In this document: positions 9,365-17,331 of the stretch, piece after piece
Position numbering within the stretch: the stretch's first letter is position 1
How the letters are laid out: each line of letters starts with the position of its first letter
Source: Bacteroidota bacterium
GTDB lineage: Bacteria; Bacteroidota; Bacteroidia; SXHM01
NCBI GenBank assembly: GCA_947479755.1
Contig: CANKAM010000022.1
Span: 1-57,212, forward strand
Reading direction: 5' to 3'
DNA length: 57,212 bases
Translations under genes and position numbers: made by a program
The notes under the pieces: model-generated
Database searches by the model: none
Seen by the model: the letters and a program-made list of their open reading frames with translations, nothing else
What the model was told of the DNA's origin: nothing

Positions 9365-10306
9365 ATGAAACAGATTTATAAACTTATTTTTCCGCTTGCA
9401 TTGCTGCTAATGCTTCGCACAGGTGCATCAGCTCAAAACCAGCTTCACCTCTCGCAATACATGCTGTATCAGCCGATGCTGAACCCGGCCTCTATTGCCA
9501 GCTATAATAATTTTAACGGAGCCTTGCTTTACCGCAAACAATGGGTTGGTTTTACAGGCGCACCCACTGTTCAGGGCCTTAGTTTTAATGCTCCGCTAAA
9601 AGGCAAGAGGCATTTTGTAGGGTTCACACTTTTTAACGACAAAATAAGCGTTAATAAACGCCTTGACTTTGTTGCTACCTACGCATATCGTCTTCCTTTG
9701 AATGATCGCAGCTCGCTTTCTTTCGGATTGAGTGCCGGAATTGGAACACTGCAAAGCAACCTCTCGGATGTTGCTCTTGTAAATCCAAATGATCCCGTTT
9801 ATACAGGCAACACACAAACCTTTGTTGCTCCGCAGTTCAAGTTTGGTATCTATTATTTCACCAAAAAGTTTTATGCAGGGTTTGCTCTTCCCCGTTTGTT
9901 GGACAACAAACTTATTTACGAAGGCGATTTCAAGAACAAAAGCAATTTCAGTTTTAAAACCATGCATTATCACTTTCATGTGGGCCGCGTATTTAAGCTG
10001 AACGATAAGCTTGACCTCAATACTTCCCTGTTGCTTAAACAGGTAAGCGGGTCGCCCATGCAGTTAGACATTAATGTGCAGGCTATTTACAACAACCTGA
10101 TTGGATTGGGTGTAAGTTACCGCACCGCACAGATTATGGTGGCAATGTTAAACGTACGTATTACTAAGCACTTTAAACTGGCCTATGCTTATGATATTGA
10201 TATGAGCCCGTTGAAAAATGTTTCTTCAAACAGCCACGAGATTATGCTCATTTTCCACCTGTTCCAGGAAAAAGCACCTGTTAAAATTGATGCACCGAGA
10301 TTCTAA
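9365..10306 (+). CDS. PorP/SprF family type IX secretion membrane protein
   Basis: A 313-residue outer membrane beta-barrel protein of the PorP/SprF family. The signal peptide runs to about residue 24 (ASAQ). The family opening QLHLSQYMLYQPMLNPASIA is followed by ALLYRKQWVGFTGAPTVQGLSFNAPL, both diagnostic. Known family role: SprF is needed for export or surface attachment of the cognate type B substrate SprB in Flavobacterium, and PorP belongs to the Porphyromonas T9SS. Here it lies 51 bases downstream of a type B substrate and 5 bases upstream of an OmpA protein, so I infer it is the dedicated partner of that adhesin. Confidence 0.9.
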   Translation: MKQIYKLIFPLALLLMLRTGASAQNQLHLSQYMLYQPMLNPASIASYNNFNGALLYRKQWVGFTGAPTVQGLSFNAPLKGKRHFVGFTLFNDKISVNKRLDFVATYAYRLPLNDRSSLSFGLSAGIGTLQSNLSDVALVNPNDPVYTGNTQTFVAPQFKFGIYYFTKKFYAGFALPRLLDNKLIYEGDFKNKSNFSFKTMHYHFHVGRVFKLNDKLDLNTSLLLKQVSGSPMQLDINVQAIYNNLIGLGVSYRTAQIMVAMLNVRITKHFKLAYAYDIDMSPLKNVSSNSHEIMLIFHLFQEKAPVKIDAPRF

Positions 10307-10311
10307 AAAAG

Positions 10312-12189
10312 ATGAAATATATACTACTGTCATTTGCATTTTCAATCATTGCGTTTAACACATTCGCAATGCCCGACAACCTTGCCCTTGCTGATCAGAA
10401 TTTTAGCACAGGACACTATAAAGAAGCCCTTGTTCTTTACGGAACGGTTGCAGACCAAAGTCTTCCGGTTTTGGAAAAAACAGCTTTGTGCTACTATTTC
10501 ATCAACGATTATTCAAATGCCGAAAAAGCCTTCGCCAAAATCATAGACCAAAAGGTAGATGTTGAAACGGTGCGCTACTATGCCGAAGTATTACTGAACA
10601 ATAAAAAGTACAAAGAAGCTGCCGCTATGTTTAAAAAGTATAAAGATGCTGGCGGAAAAACAGACATCATCAATCGCGAGAAAATTTCTACATGGGCACC
10701 CGAAAATTCTTTAGAACGCCCCGAGTATGGTGCGCAGGCTCTGAATATTGAAACCGGAGGCCGCAGCCTTGGTTTAACACTTTACAAAGATGGTATCATC
10801 TTCGCCACGCCACAGGAACTAAATGTGAATGACCACACCGTGTTTTATGATTTGGCATATGCAGCAAAAAAAGACAGTGTAAATTTTGATGCCCCTCAGG
10901 TGCTTACCGAAAAAGACCTGAACAGTTTGTTCTACGAAGGCAGTCCGTCTGTAGGTGGTGAGTGGATGTACTTCACAAAAAATGCATCGGAAAAGGAAGA
11001 AGTAAACATCAAACGCAAAACCCAGAATAAAATAAGCAAAGAAGGCGTGAACGTGTTACAGATTTTTGTGGCACAAAATGTAAACGGAGTATGGAGTAAC
11101 ATAAAACCTTTACCCGTAAACAGCATTGAGTATAGTTGCACGCACCCCAGCATTTCTTCAGATGGCAAAACACTGTATTTTGTGAGCAACATGCCCGGAG
11201 GCTTTGGCGGCTACGATATTTACAAAATGGAACGCAACAATGTAGTGGTGGGCGGCTTCGGAAAACCAGAGAACATGGGCAAAAACATCAACTCAACGGG
11301 CAACGAAATGTTCCCGCACGAAAATAAGGGAACACTTTACTTCGCATCCAATGGTTTCACCGGCTTTGGCGGATATGATATTTACTCAACAGACCTTACC
11401 GGCAAACTACCCGGAATGGTAAACATGGGCATAGGCATGAACTCAAGCAAAGATGATTTTGCTGCCGTATTTAATGCTGATGGCGAAACCGGTTACCTCT
11501 CCTCCAATAGAGACGATGAGCATGGATACGACAAAATCTATTCGTTCAAAAAGATTTGGTATCCCTTTACTGTAAATGCAACGGTAAAAGACAAAGTAAG
11601 TTTGAAAGCCATACCAAATGCAGCAGTTCACAGCGTAGCATCAAACGGAAAAGAAATAAAAACAACCACTGATGCAAAAGGAAATCTGACACTTGAGTTT
11701 TATCCTAACCTGAGTTACAGCATTACCTTCTCAAAAGAAGGCTATGTCTCCAAAACTGTTGAAATACCTGCCTTCACCGACCCGAAAGATATTCTTGCCC
11801 TGCTTGAAATCAGTCTGGAAGTGGAAGCCAAAAAAGATGTGGTTATGAATTTGGATAACATCTATTTCGCATTTGGTAAAGCCGAGCCGCTGCCTGAGAG
11901 CCTTCCTATTCTCGACCGCCTTACCGAGTTTATGAATGACCATCCTGAGATTAAAATTGAGCTCAGCGCTCATACTGATTGTCGCGGAAGTGATGCTGCG
12001 AACAATGACCTGAGCGGAAGGCGCGCACAAGCATGTTATGATTATTTAGTTACTAAGAAAGTTGATCCTAAACGCATGGTTCCCAAAGGCTATGGCGAAA
12101 GCAAATTGCTTAATCAATGCAAAGACGGAGTAGAGTGCAGCGAAGATTTGCATCAGAAGAACCGTAGAGTGGAAATAAAGATTTTGTAG
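10312..12189 (+). CDS. TPR-PD40-OmpA outer membrane protein, PorE-like
   Basis: A 625-residue exported protein. A signal peptide (to about residue 19) is followed by TPR-like helices (about 25-120). PD40/WD40-like beta-propeller repeats follow at about 140-420, seen as SSDGKTLYFVSNMPGGFGGYDIY and its variants. Then comes a CarboxypepD_reg-like Ig domain (about 425-505) and a C-terminal OmpA domain (about 515-625). The OmpA peptidoglycan-binding residues are visible in HTDCRGSDAANNDLSGRRA (Asp and Arg). This order matches PorE and related T9SS-linked proteins that tie the outer membrane complex to peptidoglycan. It lies 5 bases after the PorP/SprF gene and 9 before the ALDH-like gene, so it is surely cotranscribed with both. 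Confidence 0.88.
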   Translation: MKYILLSFAFSIIAFNTFAMPDNLALADQNFSTGHYKEALVLYGTVADQSLPVLEKTALCYYFINDYSNAEKAFAKIIDQKVDVETVRYYAEVLLNNKKYKEAAAMFKKYKDAGGKTDIINREKISTWAPENSLERPEYGAQALNIETGGRSLGLTLYKDGIIFATPQELNVNDHTVFYDLAYAAKKDSVNFDAPQVLTEKDLNSLFYEGSPSVGGEWMYFTKNASEKEEVNIKRKTQNKISKEGVNVLQIFVAQNVNGVWSNIKPLPVNSIEYSCTHPSISSDGKTLYFVSNMPGGFGGYDIYKMERNNVVVGGFGKPENMGKNINSTGNEMFPHENKGTLYFASNGFTGFGGYDIYSTDLTGKLPGMVNMGIGMNSSKDDFAAVFNADGETGYLSSNRDDEHGYDKIYSFKKIWYPFTVNATVKDKVSLKAIPNAAVHSVASNGKEIKTTTDAKGNLTLEFYPNLSYSITFSKEGYVSKTVEIPAFTDPKDILALLEISLEVEAKKDVVMNLDNIYFAFGKAEPLPESLPILDRLTEFMNDHPEIKIELSAHTDCRGSDAANNDLSGRRAQACYDYLVTKKVDPKRMVPKGYGESKLLNQCKDGVECSEDLHQKNRRVEIKIL

Positions 12190-12198
12190 TTTTACAAA

Positions 12199-13068
12199 AT
12201 GGCGCACACAGAAATCCTAAAAACTTATAAAATCTTCATCGGTGGTCAGTTCCCCCGCACCGAAAGTGGAAGATATTACCAACCTGCAAAATTGAAGGCA
12301 AACATTTGCCTGTCATCAAAAAAAGATTTCCGTAATGCAGAGGTAGCTGCACGCAATGCCTTTGGCGGCTGGAGCGGCAAGTCAGCGTTCAACCGTTCGC
12401 AAATACTCTACCGCATTGCCGAAATGCTTGAAGGTAGAAAAGCACAGTTTGTTGATGAGCTAATTCAGCAAGGCAGCACAAAAAAGCAGGCGGATCAGGA
12501 AGTAGTGTTGTCCATTGACCGTTTGGTTTATTATGCAGGTTGGTGTGATAAATACATGCAGATATTTTCTTCTGTAAATGCGGTTGCATCATCACATTTT
12601 AATTTTTCTGTACCGGAAGCAACGGGTGTTGTGTCGGTTATTGCACCTGAAGAAACATCACTACTCGGATTAGTGTCTGTAATTGCTCCAATTATAGCAG
12701 GCGGCAATACCTGCGTGGTTCTTGCCTCCGAAACAAAACCATTGTGTGCGGTTACCTTCGCAGAGGTCATCAATACCTCCGATGTTCCGGGCGGTGTAGT
12801 TAATATCCTGACAGGAAATACGAAAGAATTGCTGCAACATTTTTCATCACACATGGATGTAAATGCAATCATCTACTGCCGTAACAATAAAGAAGAAATA
12901 AAACTGCTGAGCGAAAATGCTTCATTGAATGTAAAGCGTGTTTTTATCTACAACAAAGACTGGAGCAAGTCAGAGAACGAAAATCCGTATCTGATTTTAG
13001 ACACTCAGGAAATAAAAACTACCTGGCACCCGATTGAAAACATCGGCAGCGCAAAGACGGGGTATTAG
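12199..13068 (+). CDS. Aldehyde dehydrogenase-like protein lacking the catalytic domain
   Basis: A 289-residue protein matching the N-terminal NAD-binding half of aldehyde dehydrogenases, which are normally about 480-500 residues. Visible are the opening strand (KIFIGGQFPRTESG), the helical RSQILYRIAEMLEGRKAQF region, PEATGVVSVIAPEETS in place of the usual P.GVV..I.PWN, and a VLASETKPLCAV..AEV..TSDVPGGVVNILTG block. The motif's usual PWN reads PEE here. The usual VTLELGGKS segment, the catalytic-cysteine domain and the active-site Glu are missing. The protein jumps to a short tail ending IKTTWHPIENIG, similar to my memory of the C-terminus of some full ALDHs. Start and stop are clean, so this looks like a stable deletion rather than decay. 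It is the last gene of the surface operon. Aldehyde oxidation seems impossible. Confidence 0.75.
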   Translation: MAHTEILKTYKIFIGGQFPRTESGRYYQPAKLKANICLSSKKDFRNAEVAARNAFGGWSGKSAFNRSQILYRIAEMLEGRKAQFVDELIQQGSTKKQADQEVVLSIDRLVYYAGWCDKYMQIFSSVNAVASSHFNFSVPEATGVVSVIAPEETSLLGLVSVIAPIIAGGNTCVVLASETKPLCAVTFAEVINTSDVPGGVVNILTGNTKELLQHFSSHMDVNAIIYCRNNKEEIKLLSENASLNVKRVFIYNKDWSKSENENPYLILDTQEIKTTWHPIENIGSAKTGY

Positions 13069-13069
13069 T

Positions 13070-13137
13070 ATTGCGAAATGCGAATTTTAAATTGCGGATT
13101 ATTGGTAATTCGCAATTTAAAATCCGAAATACGCAAT
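13070..13137. repeat. Imperfect palindrome between convergent genes, likely bidirectional terminator
   Basis: A 13-bp perfect inverted repeat (13084-13096 and 13111-13123, ATTTTAAATTGCG and its complement) around a 14-base loop, with an outer 6-bp pair ATTGCG (13070-13075) and CGCAAT (13132-13137). It fills the gap between the convergent ALDH-like and DUF420 genes and ends 2 bases from the latter's stop. There is no long T run, so factor-independent termination would be weak. It could also be a dispersed palindromic repeat. Confidence 0.6.
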
Positions 13138-13139
13138 GT

Positions 13140-13691
13140 TTAAAACGTGTAATAAGGCGAAATCAACAGGTAAACAATAACTCCTGTTGTAGTAACGTAC
13201 AGCCAGATAGGATAACTAAAACGAGTTAGTTTACGATGCTTTTGAATATAGGCTTGCCCGTCCGCTTCCTGACTTCTTAAGCCATAATAAAATGATAGCA
13301 ACACCATTGGCAATACCAAAGCAGCCAGCATAATGTGTGTGATAAGAATAGTTAAATAAACGGTGCGCAAAGGTGCGTCAGCAGGGTAGGTTGTTTCCTT
13401 TGCCATCCAATGATAGGTAATGTATGACAACAAGAAAATCGCAGACAATAAAAAAGTAAGAATATTTATCTTTTTATGCAGCGCAATATTCCCTTGCCTG
13501 ATAAAATAAAGCGACAGCAACAGTAAAATAGTGCAGGTGCCGTTTATAAACGCATTCAAAGTTGTCAGCTTGTAAACAAATGCCGGAATAACTTCGGGAA
13601 CGGGAAGTATTTTACGGTTGAGAATTATCACAGCAGCAAAGACTACTATTGATACGATCATTACCAATCTGAAAACAAATTTATCACTCAT
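13140..13691 (-). CDS. DUF420 family membrane protein (oxidase-associated)
   Basis: A 183-residue inner membrane protein of the DUF420 family (YozB-like) with five predicted hydrophobic segments. Family marks include the N-terminal LNAFINGTCTILLLLSLYFI, HKKIN, LSYITYHW and LITHIMLAALVLPMVLLSFYYGL. The conserved histidines in HKKINI, YHWMA, THIM and HRKLTR are typical; the family often sits beside heme-copper oxidase genes and is thought to aid oxidase maturation, but its job is not proven. It overlaps the SCO gene by 8 bases and is the last gene of the oxidase operon. Confidence 0.85.
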   Translation of the reverse strand: MSDKFVFRLVMIVSIVVFAAVIILNRKILPVPEVIPAFVYKLTTLNAFINGTCTILLLLSLYFIRQGNIALHKKINILTFLLSAIFLLSYITYHWMAKETTYPADAPLRTVYLTILITHIMLAALVLPMVLLSFYYGLRSQEADGQAYIQKHRKLTRFSYPIWLYVTTTGVIVYLLISPYYTF

Positions 13692-14394
13692 TGTTCTTTG
13701 TAATTTTTGGAGTAGCGTTGTTGTTCTTTTTCAGTTGTAGATTGTACTCGGCAATCAGTATCTTGATATCGTCTATCAGCTTGCGCATATCTGCTTCGCT
13801 GGTGCCGTCATACACTGCTTTAACGTTTCCGTCATCTTCTTTGCGACAGCGCACTTTCCCTTCTTTATCTACCAGAATAAAAAATTCGGAATGCAAAAAT
13901 CCGCCCGGAGCTAAACTGTCAGGCATAACATTGGCAAAATAGGATTCTGCTATTTTGTAAATAGAGTCTTTTGTTCCTGTTACAAAATTCCAGTTGCGGG
14001 TGTCAGCAACTTTATCGCGTGCATATCTGCGCAGGGTTTCAACGGTGTCACGCTCAGGATTTACAGTATGCGAGAGCAGATAAAAATCTTTGTTATCCTT
14101 AAACTCCTTTTGCAACCGCAGCATATTTCCGGTCATTATTTTACAAATACCCGGGCAGGTAGTGAAGAAAAAATCAGCTACATAAATTTTGCCGTTGTAA
14201 TCTGCATTGGTAATTGTTTTGCCGTCCTGATTAGTGAAACTGAAGGGAGGAATTTTTGCAGTGTCACCGCTTTCTGTAACCAGATAAGGAAGGTTTACAA
14301 AATTATGTTTGCCTGTGGTAAGCAGCAGGTATAAAATAGTTGGCAGCAGAAGCAACGAAAAGAGAACGAGTGCTTTTTTTAGTTTTCGGTTCAT
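13684..14394 (-). CDS. SCO1/SenC family copper chaperone for cytochrome oxidase
   Basis: A 236-residue membrane-anchored thioredoxin-fold protein. Residues 7-25 form a single N-terminal anchor. The copper ligands are visible: TTCPGICKIM gives the CxxxC pair Cys80 and Cys84, and GGFLHSEFF gives the third ligand, His168. SCO proteins deliver copper to the CuA site of oxidase subunit II or reduce its cysteines. It stands between subunit IV and DUF420 in a leftward oxidase operon, fitting that role. A 65-base gap with a strong hairpin separates it from subunit IV, so its expression may be partly set apart from the upstream genes. Confidence 0.9.
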   Translation of the reverse strand: MNRKLKKALVLFSLLLLPTILYLLLTTGKHNFVNLPYLVTESGDTAKIPPFSFTNQDGKTITNADYNGKIYVADFFFTTCPGICKIMTGNMLRLQKEFKDNKDFYLLSHTVNPERDTVETLRRYARDKVADTRNWNFVTGTKDSIYKIAESYFANVMPDSLAPGGFLHSEFFILVDKEGKVRCRKEDDGNVKAVYDGTSEADMRKLIDDIKILIAEYNLQLKKNNNATPKITKNNE

Positions 14395-14410
14395 AGATTA
14401 TTCTTTACGC

Positions 14411-14443
14411 AACAAAGCCGCCTTTATACAGGGCGGCTTTGTT
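14411..14443 (-). terminator. Strong hairpin between cox subunit IV and SCO genes
   Basis: A 12-bp perfect stem (AACAAAGCCGCC at 14411-14422 and its complement at 14432-14443) with a 9-base loop. Read leftward it ends in CTTTGTTGCG, so the T tract is short. It most likely acts as a partial terminator or RNA-stability element inside the operon. Confidence 0.5.
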
Positions 14444-14459
14444 ACACTTACGTTAGTAA

Positions 14460-14873
14460 TTAGTGATGCGCACTGCCACCACCAACAATAGATTTAAAGG
14501 CTTCAACAACGGGATCCCATGCTCTGTGTTCACCTGCATAAACTGCTTCGGTGAGGCAGATAAAAAGAAGATAACCAATCAAAACTATGTAAGTGGCAAG
14601 AACAATCCAACGCAGATTTTTACGCTCATCACCAAGGTGCATAAACACCAAAACAATGTAAGCAGCTTTAACTAAGGTTAACAGAATGAATAGATATTTA
14701 AGCGTTTCCTGCATGCTTTCAACACGCGAGAACTTCATTCCCATTCCCACTTCAAAAATGGTAATGGCAGAAAGAATTCCCAATACCTGGTAAATTTTCT
14801 TTCTTACTTTTTTTCCTTCCTCCTCTCCGTGGTGCGTGTCTAAGGAGTATTCGTAAATGTCGTCTCTTTCCAT
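14460..14873 (-). CDS. Cytochrome c oxidase subunit IV-type membrane protein
   Basis: A 137-residue protein with three hydrophobic segments (about residues 28-46, 56-77 and 88-110), the usual layout of bacterial prokaryotic-type subunit IV (COX4_pro). The stretch LVKAAYIVLVFMHLGDERKNLRW is characteristic: the same VxxxFMHL block occurs in CtaF/CyoD-like subunits. It probably supports assembly of the oxidase rather than catalysis. The N-terminus is acidic and ends EGKKVRKKIY, facing the cytoplasm. It lies 39 bases after the subunit III gene in a leftward operon. Confidence 0.85.
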   Translation of the reverse strand: MERDDIYEYSLDTHHGEEEGKKVRKKIYQVLGILSAITIFEVGMGMKFSRVESMQETLKYLFILLTLVKAAYIVLVFMHLGDERKNLRWIVLATYIVLIGYLLFICLTEAVYAGEHRAWDPVVEAFKSIVGGGSAHH

Positions 14874-14879
14874 GTTTTA

Positions 14880-14921
14880 AGATTTGAGATGTTAGATATA
14901 AGATTTGAGAATTTAGAGCAG
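14880..14921. repeat. Two 21-bp direct repeat units, AGATTTGAGA core, between cox genes
   Basis: AGATTTGAGA occurs at 14880-14889 and again at 14901-14910, exactly 21 bp apart, inside an A/G-rich simple sequence. The second unit runs into the last codons of the subunit III gene. The composition is like other low-complexity stretches in this window (24951-24973, 22935-22976, 27842-27880). Confidence 0.5.
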
Positions 14922-15641
14922 ATAGAAGAAGGTGAATACAAACACCCATACCAAATCCACAAAGTGCCAGTATAGTCCTGTTTTTTCAACCATTTCGTAG
15001 TGTCCGCGCTTGTGGTATGTGCCGTTAATTACACCAATAAAGATGATGATGTTGATGCATACACCGCTGAATACGTGAAAACCGTGGAAGCCTGTGATGA
15101 AGAAAAAGAAATCAGCAAACAAAGGATGGCCGTATTCATTTACTCTGAGGTTGGCTCCGTGAAAAACTTCTTTTACCCAAACTCCGTCTTTAATGAACTC
15201 ACGAACTGCACCATGCTCTGTTCCGTGAATGAAGTGATACCACTCCCAAGCCTGTGAACCAACGAAAATGGCACCACCGATAATGGTAAAAAACATCCAT
15301 ATAATCACTCCTTTTTTATCCATGCGGTGACCAGCCTCAACGGCTAACACCATTGTAACCGAACTGGCGATAAGGATAAACGTCATGAAGGCTACATAGG
15401 CCAACTCAATATGTCCGTTGTAAAATGGGAAGTGAGTAAAAACATCACCGGCAACAGGCCAAACATCATGATATTTATGACGCATGAAACCATAAGCGGT
15501 CAGCAATCCTGAAAATGTGAATGCATCCGACATCAGGAAAAACCACATCATCATTTTTCCGTAGCTGATGCCGAAAGGAGAGGTTCCACCTCCCCATATG
15601 GTTTTTACATCTGTTGGTTGAGTTGAAGCGTGAGCAGACAT
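14913..15641 (-). CDS. Cytochrome c oxidase subunit III (second of two copies)
   Basis: A 242-residue heme-copper oxidase subunit III with seven hydrophobic segments. Family marks are FGISYGKMMMWFFLMSDAFTFSGLLTAY near the N-terminus, the central QAWEWYHFIHGT, and the closing FHGFHVFSGVCINI plus GLYWHFVDLVWVFVFTFFYLL, where the HFVDLVW motif is diagnostic. Subunit III stabilises the catalytic subunit I. It follows another subunit III gene by 59 bases; two adjacent, diverged copies are a known arrangement in Bacteroidota. Inner membrane. Confidence 0.92.
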   Translation of the reverse strand: MSAHASTQPTDVKTIWGGGTSPFGISYGKMMMWFFLMSDAFTFSGLLTAYGFMRHKYHDVWPVAGDVFTHFPFYNGHIELAYVAFMTFILIASSVTMVLAVEAGHRMDKKGVIIWMFFTIIGGAIFVGSQAWEWYHFIHGTEHGAVREFIKDGVWVKEVFHGANLRVNEYGHPLFADFFFFITGFHGFHVFSGVCINIIIFIGVINGTYHKRGHYEMVEKTGLYWHFVDLVWVFVFTFFYLL

Positions 15642-15700
15642 ATTATTATTTAGGGTTTGAATTTTTTAAAAACGGTGCAAGTTTAACGAATAAATATATT

Positions 15701-16417
15701 TCAGCGAATAAAAAGTAGAAAAAAGAATAAATAGACCCATAAGCCGTCCAGAAAATGCCAGTAAATGCTTGCAACCTCCATTCCCACAGGGTTTTCGGAT
15801 GAATATTTATTGCTGTAAGCATTGAATAAAACCACCAGTAAAACAATAATCCCAACAAACACGTGAACAAAATGCAGTGCAGTCAATACATAAAGGTATC
15901 CGCTTGCAGTATTGAATTTGTGATTGATCTTTTCGTTCAGGGGCTCGGCAAGTGATTTGTCGCTTGCGGCATAAAAGTTTCCATCAATAAAATTTAGTTG
16001 TGCTCCCTGGTTCATAATCACATAATCTTTACCGTATTCGCCTCTCAGGTCAGATATTTTTCCCACGAAAAAATTTCCCTGATAAATTAACTGACTCCAC
16101 GCTTTGCATTGCATGCCCATAAATAGAATACCTAACCCAAGTGTGAGTCCTATGAAATACTTTATTTTGTTTGTTTCGTTTTTGCGAACAGCGCGCATGG
16201 CAAGAAACATAGTAACGCTGCTGGCAAGAATAACTGCTGTACTAATCCAAAATCCGTAAGGCAAATCAAACTTTACCCAGTAATTATCAGCTTGCAAAAC
16301 AACGTAGCCGCTGGTAAGACCGGAAAACATCATTACAATGCTCACTACGCCCAACCACATCATTATTCTTTTTGAGCGGGCTGCTCTTTCTTTTTCTTCT
16401 GTTAGTTGTATATCCAT
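15701..16417 (-). CDS. Cytochrome c oxidase subunit III (first of two copies)
   Basis: A 238-residue subunit III homologue. The closing SIYWHFLDGLWVYLFFFLLFI and the preceding LHFVHVFVGIIVLLVVL are the family's helix VI-VII signature, and GVVSIVMMFSGLTSGYVVLQ opens helix I. A longer frame begins with TTG at 16432, but the ATG at 16417 (MDIQLTEEKER) sits one base after the ctaB stop and gives a normal charged N-terminus. An insert of about 55 residues between helices (VGKISDLRGEYGKDYVIMN and beyond) is absent from the other copy. The two copies are far apart in sequence, so this is an old duplication. Confidence 0.9.
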   Translation of the reverse strand: MDIQLTEEKERAARSKRIMMWLGVVSIVMMFSGLTSGYVVLQADNYWVKFDLPYGFWISTAVILASSVTMFLAMRAVRKNETNKIKYFIGLTLGLGILFMGMQCKAWSQLIYQGNFFVGKISDLRGEYGKDYVIMNQGAQLNFIDGNFYAASDKSLAEPLNEKINHKFNTASGYLYVLTALHFVHVFVGIIVLLVVLFNAYSNKYSSENPVGMEVASIYWHFLDGLWVYLFFFLLFIR

Positions 16418-16418
16418 T

Positions 16419-17270
16419 TTATAATTTATCAATCAGCATAGCCACCTGCACCACGGGCAAATAAATAAACGAAGCAAACATCAGTCGGCTTGCATCTGGT
16501 AGTGAAAGCGTTTTAAAAAGTTTAATAGCCAGAACTAAAAATCCTATTCCGGCAATAAGAATTACTCCTCCTGAAATATAACCCGAAAGTCCGAAAAACA
16601 AAGGAAGGAGACTTGCCGGAATCATCATCAGTGTATAAACCAAAATAAGGTATGCGCTGCTTTTATCGCGGTTGCCCGAAGGCAGCATTTTAAATCCTGC
16701 CAGCTTGTAATCATCATCTAATTTCCAGGCAATAGCCCAGAAATGCGGAAACTGCCACATAAACTGAACGGCAAATAAAATCCATGCTTCCAGGTCAAGA
16801 GCACCTGTAAAAGCAATGTAGCCAAGCATTGGTGGAATGGCACCCGGAAACGCTCCTATGAAAACTGCAAAAGGAGTTTCTTTTTTTAACGGGGTGTAAA
16901 CGGCAGTATAAAGAAACAATGCAATTGCTCCGAGCAAAGCACTCAGAGGATTAATAAGGTAAAGCAAAATAACTCCTAGTAAACCCATAACCGAAGCCAC
17001 AATCACTGCTTCCTGAAGGCTCATGCGGTTTTGCGGAAGCGGACGGTTTTGGGTGCGTTTCATCAACGCATCGGGCTTGCGCTCTATAATTTGATTAAAT
17101 CCGTTGGAAGAGCCTGTGACAAAAAAACCGCCTACAAGCAATAGAATTAAATCTTTCCAGTTGGTGTTGTCAGCAGCCATCAGATAGCCGCACAGCGCAG
17201 AAAATACCACCAACGATGCAAGGCGTAGTTTGCTGAAGGAAGCGTAATCTTTTATTTTGGCAGAGAACAA
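16419..17270 (-). CDS. ctaB: Protoheme IX farnesyltransferase (heme O synthase)
   Basis: A 283-residue polytopic UbiA-family prenyltransferase that converts heme B to heme O for the oxidase. The first Asp-rich motif reads NGFNQIIERKPDALMKRTQNRPLP (about residues 56-79); the usual first Asp positions are replaced by Asn and Glu while PDxxMKRTxxRPLP is intact. A second loop motif (WKLDDDYKLAGFKMLP) follows. The only usable start is TTG at 17270, because an in-frame stop lies 27 bases upstream and no ATG or GTG precedes the first helix. It is the first gene of the leftward oxidase operon, 61 bases after rnr. Confidence 0.9.
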   Translation of the reverse strand: MFSAKIKDYASFSKLRLASLVVFSALCGYLMAADNTNWKDLILLLVGGFFVTGSSNGFNQIIERKPDALMKRTQNRPLPQNRMSLQEAVIVASVMGLLGVILLYLINPLSALLGAIALFLYTAVYTPLKKETPFAVFIGAFPGAIPPMLGYIAFTGALDLEAWILFAVQFMWQFPHFWAIAWKLDDDYKLAGFKMLPSGNRDKSSAYLILVYTLMMIPASLLPLFFGLSGYISGGVILIAGIGFLVLAIKLFKTLSLPDASRLMFASFIYLPVVQVAMLIDKL

Positions 17271-17331
17271 GGATGGATTTTTGAGCGCGCAATTTTACAG
17301 ATTAATTGCGGGGTGTGCAAGGAAGAAATAT

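Noticed and set aside
15646-15870. A 74-residue frame overlapping the subunit III gene
   Set aside because: Same strand but shifted frame within a clear subunit III gene; its hydrophobic look comes from the overlap.
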